A DNA stretch of 64,000 bases, taken from positions 186,001-250,000 of the forward strand of contig CAVXUB010000002.1 in assembly GCA_963764805.1 (NCBI GenBank). The letters are read 5' to 3'. Of the stretch, positions 40,790 to 48,442 are shown piece by piece (within the stretch, counting starts at the first letter, position 1; the number at the start of each line of letters is the position of its first letter). The position numbers and the translations under genes are program-made. The notes under the pieces were generated by a model. It was not told the origin of the DNA, made no database searches, and worked only from the letters and a program-made list of their open reading frames with translations. This DNA is from CAVXUB01 sp963764805 (lineage in GTDB: Bacteria > Actinomycetota > Acidimicrobiia > Acidimicrobiales > Bog-793).

Positions 40790-42137
40790 GTGACCTTCGT
40801 CCCTGAACAGGGCGCCGAGACAGAGCTGGCCGCAGCCGAAGCAACGCCTGGTCCTCCCACCGGCCCCTTGCCGGGGAAGAGCGCCTCGCTGCGCCACAAC
40901 CGCAACTTCCAGCTGTTGTGGGTAGGGCAGGTGCTGAGCGATCTCGGCTCGGAGTTCGGGACCCTCGCCTACCCACTGCTCATCCTCTACCTCACACGGT
41001 CGCCCGTGATCGCCGGAGCCGTCGGAACTGTCACCTCTGTGCTGGCCTTCGTCGTCCGCCTCCCCGCCGGCGCTCTCGCTGATCGTCTCGACCGCCGCTC
41101 CACGATGGTGGTCTGCGACGCCGTCCGGGCGGTCGTGCTGGCGGCCCTCGCTGCGGGAGTGGCTCTGCACCGGGTGAGCTGGCCCGTCGTGCTGGCCGCG
41201 GCAATCGTCGATCGAATCGGAGACGTCCTGTTCACCCCCGCCTCCACCGCCGCCCTGCCGTTGGTGGTCGCCGACGAACAGCTGGAGGGAGCGTGGGCGG
41301 CCACCGAGGCCCGTCAGTACGCGGCGGCCCTAGGTGGCCCGGCGCTCGGTGGCCTGCTCTTCTCGATCGGCCGCGCAGTGCCGTTCCTCGGCGACGCCGT
41401 CTCCTACGGCGTGTCGTGCCTCACTTCGTTGTCGCTGCGCGGCAGGTTCAGGCCGCCGAAGCCCGAAGGTGAGCGGAAGGGTCTATGGCGGGAGTCCTTC
41501 GACGGGATCCGGGTGCTGCTGTCGGACAGCCTGCTGCGGGCGGTGATCATCCAGGCTCCGCTGATCAATTTCGCCTTCGCGGGGATCTTCTTCACGGTGA
41601 TCCTCGGCCTTCAGCGCCACGGCACGCTGCCCGGCGGTGATCGGCCTCACCCAGGCCGCGATCATGATCGGGGGCCTGCTCGGGGCGCTCGTCGCGCCAA
41701 AGCTGCAGGGTCGGTTCAGCCTCGCCCAGCTGGTCATCCTGCTGACCGGCCCGGGAACGCTGTTCGTCGCTCTCGCCGCCGTGCTGATCCCGTCGCCCCT
41801 GGTGGCCCTTCCCCTCGCCATCCCGCTGATGTTCTCGCCCACCGCCAACGCCGCTCTTTTCGCGGCGATGATCCGCCGCACGCCGGAGGGCATGCAGGGC
41901 AGGGTGAACAATGCCCTGCTGCAAGCGGCGACAGGGTTGGCGGCGTTTGCCCCTGTGACCGCCGGGCTGCTGGTCGCACACACCTCGGCCCATTGGGCGA
42001 TGGGAGTGTTCGCCGCCGCCCTCGGCATCTCGGGAGTGGTGGCCCTCTGCCTGAAGGGGATCAGGGAGGCCGAGAAGCTCGCTTCGGCGGGCCCGGTGAA
42101 GAGCGTCGAGGCGCCGGCGCAGGTTACATCCACGTGA
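40790..42137 (+). pseudogene. MFS transporter with an internal frameshift
   Basis: This is a major-facilitator protein of the MFS_3 (enterobactin exporter-like) class. The N-terminal half has NFQLLWVGQVLSDLGSEFGT and LPAGALADRLDRRSTMVVCD, typical of helices 1-3. At about 41628-41640 (a CCCGGCGG run) the frame must shift by +1 to continue VIGLTQAAIMIGGLLGALVA and the rest of helices 7-12, ending at 42137. Removing one base would give LPAVIGL across the joint. If read without the shift the protein ends with an Arg-rich nonsense tail at 42157. Assembly indel, decay or programmed shift are all possible. Start GTG 40790; a 23-bp palindrome is just upstream. Confidence 0.85.
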
Positions 42138-42221
42138 ACAAACGCTTCCCGCCGTAACCTCTTCCCAGGCGCCGCGGTCATATGTAGGTCAGGCCGGGAG
42201 AGCGCGTCGGAAGGAGTCACA

Positions 42222-43487
42222 ATGCTTGCGTTCACCTTCCCAGGGCAGGGCTCGCAGCGACCCGGGATGGGTGCGGCTTGGATCGAGCACCCGTCCTTCG
42301 AGCTCGTGGAGCACGCCAGCGAGGTGACCGGGCGGGACGTGGCGGCGCTTCTCCTCGATGCCGACCAGGAGACGCTGACGCATACCGCCAACGCGCAGCT
42401 TGCGACGTTCGTGCAGAGCCTGGTCGTGCTTGACGCTGTCGAGCGCCTCGGCCTCGCGCCTTCGGCGTGCGCGGGCCACAGCCTGGGCGAGTACACCGCG
42501 CTCGTGGCCTCGGGTGCTCTCGGTTACGAGGACGGCCTGCGTCTGGTCGCCGAACGGGGAGAGGCGATGCAGGATGCCGCCGAGCACTCGCCGGGGACGA
42601 TGGCCGCCGTGCTCGGGCTGGACGACGACGCTGCCGAGTCCGCCTGCATGCGGGCCGAGGGCGAGGTCTGGGTGGCCAACTACAACGCCCCCGGCCAGGT
42701 CGTCCTTGCCGGCTCGGAGGAGTCGCTGCGGGCCGCCTCTGAGATCGCCAAGGGCCTCGGCGCCAAGCGGGTGCTGAACATCCCGGTCGGAGGCGCGTTC
42801 CACACCCCCTTCATGGCCCCCGCCCGCGACCGGCTTCGCAAAGCCATCCACAACGTCGTCTTCCACGAGCCGGAGCCCGTCGTGTACGCAAACGTCGACG
42901 CCCGTCCACACGCCTCCCCCGAGGAGTGGCCGAGCCTTCTCTCGGCCCAGCTGTGCAGCCCCGTCCGCTGGCGCCAGACCCTCTCGTCTCTGGCCGCTGA
43001 CGGGATGAGGACCTTCGTCGAGCTCGGGCCGGGTGGCGTGCTGACCGGTATGGCACGGCGTGCCCTCGACTTGCACGAGTGCGTGGCGATCTCGGTGGCC
43101 ACGCCAGGGGACCTCGACAAGCTGGCCGAGGTGATAACCGGCACCGAGTCGTTCGGGATGTTCACCGAGGCGCACGCCGGGGAGCGTTTTGCGATCTCGG
43201 AGCGGTTGCTGATCGCCCCTGCCACGGGGCTGTTCGAGCCGATCCCCGCACTGATCGGGTCGACGCCCGGCGTCCGGGGCGCTCCTCAGGGCCGCGACGG
43301 GGCCACCAAGCCGCCTGCGCCGCAGGGTTTCGAGGTGGAGGTGGGGGATCTGATCGGCTATGTCGGCGGCAGGGAGGTGCGCTCCGCCTTCGCCGGGCTG
43401 CTGGAGGGCGTGCTGGTCCTGCCGGGAGAGCGCGTGCTGTCGGGCCAGCCGGTTGCCTGGGTACGCGCCGCCATCGAGAACGCCTGA
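42222..43487 (+). CDS. fabD: Malonyl-CoA:ACP transacylase with a C-terminal biotinyl/lipoyl-like domain
   Basis: Loads malonyl groups on ACP for fatty acid synthesis. The catalytic domain (residues 1 to about 305) has FPGQGSQ at the N-terminus, the nucleophile in GHSLGEY (Ser87), VANYNAPGQVVLAG and GGAFHTPFM (active-site His). The last 110 residues are not part of FabD. They form two hammerhead-like halves, ERLLIAPATGLFEPI plus EVEVGDLIGYV and then RSAFAGLLEGVLVLPGERVL plus SGQPVAWVRA, as in biotinyl or lipoyl domains. The turn where the modified Lys would lie reads GGREV, so it has no attachment residue. GGAAGGAG (42211-42218) sets the start. fabH overlaps by 1 nt. Confidence 0.93.
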   Translation: MLAFTFPGQGSQRPGMGAAWIEHPSFELVEHASEVTGRDVAALLLDADQETLTHTANAQLATFVQSLVVLDAVERLGLAPSACAGHSLGEYTALVASGALGYEDGLRLVAERGEAMQDAAEHSPGTMAAVLGLDDDAAESACMRAEGEVWVANYNAPGQVVLAGSEESLRAASEIAKGLGAKRVLNIPVGGAFHTPFMAPARDRLRKAIHNVVFHEPEPVVYANVDARPHASPEEWPSLLSAQLCSPVRWRQTLSSLAADGMRTFVELGPGGVLTGMARRALDLHECVAISVATPGDLDKLAEVITGTESFGMFTEAHAGERFAISERLLIAPATGLFEPIPALIGSTPGVRGAPQGRDGATKPPAPQGFEVEVGDLIGYVGGREVRSAFAGLLEGVLVLPGERVLSGQPVAWVRAAIENA

Positions 43488-44410
43488 TGGGCGCCTCGAT
43501 CACCGGCTGGTCGGCGGCGCTCCCGGACAAGGTCGTCACCAACGCCGACTTCGAGGCGCGCCTCGACACGAGCGACGAATGGATCATGGAGCGGAGCGGC
43601 ATCCGTGAGCGGCGTGTCGGAGGGACGACTTCGGGGCTCGCCGTGGAGGCGGGCGCCAAGGCGATCGCCTGTGCCGGGCTGCGACCTGCCGACATCGATC
43701 TGCTGGTGCTCTCGACGACCACCCCCGACCAGACGGTGCCGGCGACTTCATCGACGGTGCACGAGAAGCTCGGGTTGAGCGGGTGGGCGTTCGACCTCAA
43801 CGCCGCCTGTGCGGGCTTCGTCTATGCCCTGGTGACCGCCAGGGCGCTCCTCGGCGCCGGCTGCAACAGGGCGCTCGTCATCGGCTCGGACACGCTGTCG
43901 CGAGTGACCGACCAGGAGGACCGTGGGACGGCCGTGCTGTTCGCCGACGGAGCCGGGGCGATCGTCGTGGAGGCACGGCCGGGGCCGGAGCTGATCCTCG
44001 GCTCCGATCTCGGCGTCGACGGCTCAGCTGCACCGATCCTCTATTGCGACCACGGCGGGTACATGTACATGGAGGGCCGGGAGGTCTTCAAGCGTGCGGT
44101 CAGGGTGACCGTTGACTCGGCGCTGCGGGCGATGGAGCGAGCGGGCGTGAAGTCCGACGACATCAAGTTGTTCGTTCCCCACCAGGCGAACATCCGCATC
44201 GTGGACGCCATAAACCAGCGCATCGGCCTCGACCGCGAGCGAACCGCGCTGGTGCTCGAGAAGACGGGCAACACCTCTTCGGCCTCGATCCCGCTGGCGC
44301 TGGCCGACGCCGCCGACGCCGGCCGCCTCGTGGACGGCGACCTCGTTCTCTTCGCCGGCTTCGGGGCGGGGATGACGTGGGCCAGCGCGGTCGTGAGGTG
44401 GGGCCGGTGA
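43487..44410 (+). CDS. fabH: Beta-ketoacyl-ACP synthase III
   Basis: Condenses an acyl-CoA primer with malonyl-ACP to start each fatty acid. The 307-residue protein has the nucleophile in LNAACAGF (Cys108), His in PHQANIRI and Asn in GNTSSASIP, in the right order. GSDTLSRVTDQEDRGTAVLF and FGAGMTWAS are standard. The 5' end lies on the fabD stop (TGATG), and its stop overlaps the fabG start, so the three genes are translationally coupled. Confidence 0.96.
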   Translation: MGASITGWSAALPDKVVTNADFEARLDTSDEWIMERSGIRERRVGGTTSGLAVEAGAKAIACAGLRPADIDLLVLSTTTPDQTVPATSSTVHEKLGLSGWAFDLNAACAGFVYALVTARALLGAGCNRALVIGSDTLSRVTDQEDRGTAVLFADGAGAIVVEARPGPELILGSDLGVDGSAAPILYCDHGGYMYMEGREVFKRAVRVTVDSALRAMERAGVKSDDIKLFVPHQANIRIVDAINQRIGLDRERTALVLEKTGNTSSASIPLALADAADAGRLVDGDLVLFAGFGAGMTWASAVVRWGR

Positions 44411-45156
44411 GCGACGGGCTCGGGTCGCGGGTCGTGCTGGTGACGGGCGGCTCACGAGGGATCGGCCTGGCATGCGCCCGGCGGTTCCAGCGCGGCGGGG
44501 ACCGAGTGGCTGTCACCTATCGCAAGGAACCGCCGCCGGCGCTGCCAGACGACGCTCTGCCCGGTGCCTCACCTTTGCTGGCGCTGGAATGCGACGTCAC
44601 GTCGCCCGAGTCGCTGGAAGCGGCGTTCAAGCAGCTCGAGACGGCCTGGGGACCGGCAGAGGTCCTCGTCTGCTCCGCCGGCATCACCGACGACACGCTG
44701 TTGCTGAGGATGGGCGAGGAACGTTGGCAGTCGGTGATCGACACCAACCTGACGGCCGCCTACCGCTGTTGCAAGCGAGCCGTCGGTCCGATGGTGCGGG
44801 CGCGCCGGGGGCGTATCGTGCTGATCTCCTCGGTGGTCGGGATGATGGGCCAGGCGGGGCAGGCGAACTACGCGGCATCCAAGGCCGGCCTGATCGGGCT
44901 CGGCCGATCTCTCGCCCGTGAGCTGGCCTCGCGGTCCATCACCGTCAACGTCGTGGCGCCGGGGCTCGTGGCCACCGATATGATCGCCGTCCTGGCAGAT
45001 GATCACGTGGCGCAGCTCACGTCGATGGTCCCGCTCGGGCGCACGGCGAGTCCCGAGGAGGTGGCCGCGGTGGTGGCCTTCCTCGCCTCCGACGAAGCTT
45101 CCTACGTCACGGGCGCCGTCGTGCCGGTCGACGGAGGATTGGGGATGGGCCACTGA
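44407..45156 (+). CDS. fabG: 3-oxoacyl-ACP reductase (SDR family)
   Basis: The NADPH-dependent reductase of the elongation cycle, 249 residues. The Rossmann motif is TGGSRGIG near the N-terminus. The catalytic Ser lies in SSVVGMMGQAG, the Tyr and Lys in NYAASKAG, and VNVVAPGLVATDM is typical. The SDR NAG motif reads SAG here, a conservative change seen in some members. GTG 44407 overlaps the fabH stop (GTGA). An upstream in-frame ATG at 44377 has no support. The C-terminus ends VPVDGGLGMGH as usual. Confidence 0.93.
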   Translation: MSDGLGSRVVLVTGGSRGIGLACARRFQRGGDRVAVTYRKEPPPALPDDALPGASPLLALECDVTSPESLEAAFKQLETAWGPAEVLVCSAGITDDTLLLRMGEERWQSVIDTNLTAAYRCCKRAVGPMVRARRGRIVLISSVVGMMGQAGQANYAASKAGLIGLGRSLARELASRSITVNVVAPGLVATDMIAVLADDHVAQLTSMVPLGRTASPEEVAAVVAFLASDEASYVTGAVVPVDGGLGMGH

Positions 45157-45245
45157 AGGTCTGCTCCCGCAGCAGGCCGAGCCGCACAGCAGCAGCAAGC
45201 CGACAATCGCAACTCAGACACCGGAAGACTGAAAGGGATGTGACC

Positions 45246-45485
45246 GTGGACAACGAGGCAGCCTTCGAGAAGTTCAAGAGCTGCGCCGTCGAGGTGCTGC
45301 AGGTACCTGCCGACAAGATCACGCCGGAGGCGACCTTCGGCACGGATCTCGATGTCGACAGCCTCGACCTCGTCGAGCTTGTGATGGCTCTCGAGGAGGC
45401 GTTCGACATCACGGTCGACGAGAGCGAGCTCGAGGGTGTGGAGACGATCGGGCAGGCCTTCGCCCTCGTCACCTCCAAGATCTGA
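45246..45485 (+). CDS. acpP: Acyl carrier protein
   Basis: An acidic protein of 79 residues that carries growing acyl chains on phosphopantetheine. The attachment Ser is in DVDSLDLVELVMALEEAF (Ser39), with the surrounding helix 2 residues intact. Start GTG 45246 is preferred because AAAGGG at 45232-45237 is 8 nt upstream; GTG 45240 in the same frame is too close. The gene is separated from fabG by 89 nt and closely followed by fabF. Confidence 0.96.
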   Translation: MDNEAAFEKFKSCAVEVLQVPADKITPEATFGTDLDVDSLDLVELVMALEEAFDITVDESELEGVETIGQAFALVTSKI

Positions 45486-45498
45486 AGATCTCGCGCCG

Positions 45499-46704
45499 AT
45501 GGCACCCGAGGAGCGCATGGAGGGTCGAAGCGGCGGTCGCCGACGTGCCGTGATCACCGGTCTCGGCGTGGCAGCGTGCTGCGGGATCGGCACCGACGCC
45601 TTCTTCCAGGGACTGCTCGGGCCCGCACCCGAGGGGGAGCATCGCGTCTTCGACTTCGATCCGTCGAAGTGGTTCGACGTCAAAGAGGCGCGCAGGCTGG
45701 ACCGTTTCGCGCAGTTGTCGGTGGCGACGGCGGCGATGGCGCTCGAAGAGGCGGGTCCGCTGGAAGTCGACCCGGCGAGGGCAGGCGTCCTCCACGCCAC
45801 GGGCGTGGGTGGTCTGGACACCCTCGAGCAACAGATCGGGGTCTGCATCGAGAAGGGACCCCGCCGCGTGTCGCCGTTCCTGGTGCCGATGATGATGGCC
45901 AACCGGGGCGCGGCCGAGATCTCCATGCGTTGGGGCTTTCGCGGGCCCTGCGAGACGATCGTCACCGCCTGCGCCTCCGGCACGCATGCGATCGGGGCGG
46001 CCATGAGGGCGATCCGTGACGGCCGCTGCGACGTCGTGCTGACCGGCGGCGCCGAGGCCGCCATGACGACGATCGGGATCGCCGGCTTCTCGAACATGAC
46101 TGCGCTCTCCAGCTCTGGTCTCTCGCGCCCGTTCGACAAGCGGCGGGACGGCTTCGTGATCTCGGAGGGGGCAGCGACCTTGGTGGTCGAGGAGTACGAG
46201 CACGCCAAGGCTCGTGGTGCCCACATCTACGCCGAGGTGCTCGGTGCGGCCTCGACGGCCGATGCCCACCACATCACCGCACCCGCACCCGGTGGTACCG
46301 GCGCCCAGGTCTGCATGGAGGTAGCGATCGAGGATGCAGGGCTGACGGCGGCGGGCATCGCCCACATCAACGCTCACGGCACCTCCACCCCCCTCAACGA
46401 CCTTGCCGAGGCGGAGGCGATCGAGAAGGTGTTCGGCCCCTCCGGACCGCCGGTGACCTCGATCAAGGGCATCACCGGCCATTCGCTCGGTGCGGCGGGG
46501 GCGATCGAGGCGGTGACCTGCGCGCTGACCATCGAGCGGAGGCTGATACCGCCGACGGTCGGTTACGCCGAGCCCGATCCCGAGATCCACATCGACATCG
46601 TCGGCCCCGAGCCGCGGGAGTTCACGCCCGGCCCGATCCTGTCCAACAGCTTCGGCTTCGGTGGGCACAACGGCTGTGTCGTGATCGGGCCCGTCAGCGG
46701 GTAG
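45499..46704 (+). CDS. fabF: Beta-ketoacyl-ACP synthase II
   Basis: The elongating condensing enzyme of type II fatty acid synthesis. The catalytic triad is clear: Cys158 in TACASGTHAIG, His in NAHGTSTPLND and His in KGITGHSLGAAGAIEA. The C-terminal NSFGFGGHNGCVVI is typical. ATG 45499 (13 nt after the acpP stop) is chosen; ATG 45517 has GAGGAG 3 nt upstream and is almost as good. With fabD, fabH, fabG and acpP it makes a compact FAS II operon; the dehydratase and enoyl reductase are not in the window. Confidence 0.95.
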   Translation: MAPEERMEGRSGGRRRAVITGLGVAACCGIGTDAFFQGLLGPAPEGEHRVFDFDPSKWFDVKEARRLDRFAQLSVATAAMALEEAGPLEVDPARAGVLHATGVGGLDTLEQQIGVCIEKGPRRVSPFLVPMMMANRGAAEISMRWGFRGPCETIVTACASGTHAIGAAMRAIRDGRCDVVLTGGAEAAMTTIGIAGFSNMTALSSSGLSRPFDKRRDGFVISEGAATLVVEEYEHAKARGAHIYAEVLGAASTADAHHITAPAPGGTGAQVCMEVAIEDAGLTAAGIAHINAHGTSTPLNDLAEAEAIEKVFGPSGPPVTSIKGITGHSLGAAGAIEAVTCALTIERRLIPPTVGYAEPDPEIHIDIVGPEPREFTPGPILSNSFGFGGHNGCVVIGPVSG

Positions 46705-46720
46705 CTCTGAGCAGCATCGC

Positions 46721-48398
46721 GTGGCTCGACCTGGGGCGCCGGGCGGACGCGGTACCGTCGAACACGTGCAGATAGAGCCGCGCGAGCCCGAGCGGACGCC
46801 CGACGACGGGGGCGATCAGGCGTCGGGGCCGCCCGCCGACCTTGCTCTCGGGGCCTTCAGCGAGCACGCCCCCTGGCTCGTCGTCCCGACCGAGATGCAG
46901 TGGCTGCGCGACATCGCCAAGGTCCGCCGGCGGACCAAGGGCGAGGTGCCGCGGCTCCTCGCACGCCGCCGCCTGCCGCCAGGGCAGCGGATCGTCCGGG
47001 TCGGTCATGTCCTCGGCAAGGCCATCGGCGGCTGGTACCTGTTCGACCGGCGCCGTGGCAAGGAGCGCCTCCAGGTCCGGCCTCTCGAGGCGTCTGCGGC
47101 TCGCCTTCCAAGTGCTCGGGCCGACCTACATAAAGCTCGGTCAGATCCTGTCCTCCGGCGACGGGATCTTCCCCGAAGAGCTGGTCTCGCAGTTCCGCCT
47201 GCTCAGGGACCGCGTTCCGGCGGAGCCTTTCGACGCCGTCCGGCGGATCGTGGAGGCTGACCTGGCGTGCTCGTTGGAGGACGTGTTCGATCGTTTCGAG
47301 AGGGTGCCGATCGCTGCCGCATCGATCGCCCAGGTGCATGCAGCCCGACTGCGCACGGGGGAGGAGGTGGTGGTCAAGGTGCAGCGACCGGCAGTCGCCG
47401 AGCTGGTGCGCCGCGACCTGGCAGTGATGAGCTACCTGGCTCCCTTCCTCGTCGGCCGCATCCGGGTCTCGGCCCTCGCCAACCCGCCGGCGCTGATCGA
47501 GCTGTTCGCCGAGACCATCGTGGAGGAGCTCGACTTCCGCCTGGAAGCCGAGAACATGCTCTCGGTGGCTGCCGTGCTCGCCGAGACCGAGCAGCGGGCG
47601 ATCGTCATCCCGCGTCCGCATCCGCGGCTCGTCACCAGGCGGGTGCTCGTGATGGAGCGGCTGAGCGGGTTCGCCTGGGACGACGTGGAGGGCATGAAGA
47701 CGGCTGGGATCGACACCGAGGCGGTGCTCCGGGCGGCCACCGTGTCCTTCCTGGAGGGAGCCATGCTCTTCGGCGTCTTCCACGGCGACCTGCACGGCGG
47801 GAACCTGTTCGTCCTGCCAGACGGGCGCGTGGCGTTGCTCGACTTCGGGATCACGGGCCGGCTCGACGAGGCGGGCAGGCTCGCTTTCCTCCGCCTGCTC
47901 GTCGGGGGGACCTCCAACGACGTGCGCAGCCAGATCGAGGCGCTGCGCGACCTCGGTGCTCTCGCCGCCGACTGCGAGGTCGACAGCGTGATCCGCGCCC
48001 TCGGCCTGGACAAGCCTGCCATCGACATCGTCACGCTGTCCGCCGAGGAGCTCACGGCCCAGATCCGCGAGCTCACCAAGAGCCTTCTCGCCTACGGCGC
48101 CAAGCTGCCGAAGGAGCTGATGCTCTTCGTGAAGAACATGCTGTTCCTGGACGGCGCTGTCGCCACGCTGGCGCCGGAGGTGGACCTGCTCGGCGAGATC
48201 GCCACGATCGCCGCCTATTTCGCCCAGCGCCACGGGGACCGGATCACCCGCGACATCGGCATCGATCCGCGCACGACGCCTGTCGATCTCGACGGGGTGC
48301 GGGCCTCGATGGGGCTCTCGACCGACATCGAGCACATCAACTACCGCGAGATCCAGGAGCGCCGGGAGATCCTGCGGCGCAAGTTCGTCAAGAAGTAG
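46721..48398 (+). pseudogene. UbiB/ABC1-family atypical kinase with an internal frameshift
   Basis: An ABC1 (UbiB/ADCK-like) kinase-fold protein, probably linked to quinone or lipid metabolism. The N-terminal frame contains RRRTKGEVPRLLARRRLPPG. At about 47060-47085 the frame shifts by +1, and the second frame continues GPTYIKLGQILSSGDGIFPEE (KxGQ motif), AAASIAQVHAA, VVKVQRP (Lys), EELDFRLEAENM, GDLHGGNLF and LLDFGITGRLD (metal-binding DFG). The shift lies in a GCGCCTCC stretch. With one base removed the protein would be about 555 residues and complete. The starts GTG 46721 and 46766 are both possible. Otherwise it is similar in kind to the shifts in rpe and rpsA. Confidence 0.87.
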
Positions 48399-48442
48399 CC
48401 GTGCGGCCTCGCGGCGAGCGCGAGGCGTGCCAACCTTGGGCG

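Noticed and set aside
47267..48442. Upstream extension of the ECF fusion protein through the UbiB gene
   Set aside because: That part is out of frame with the kinase and lacks any domain; ATG 48443 begins the membrane domain.
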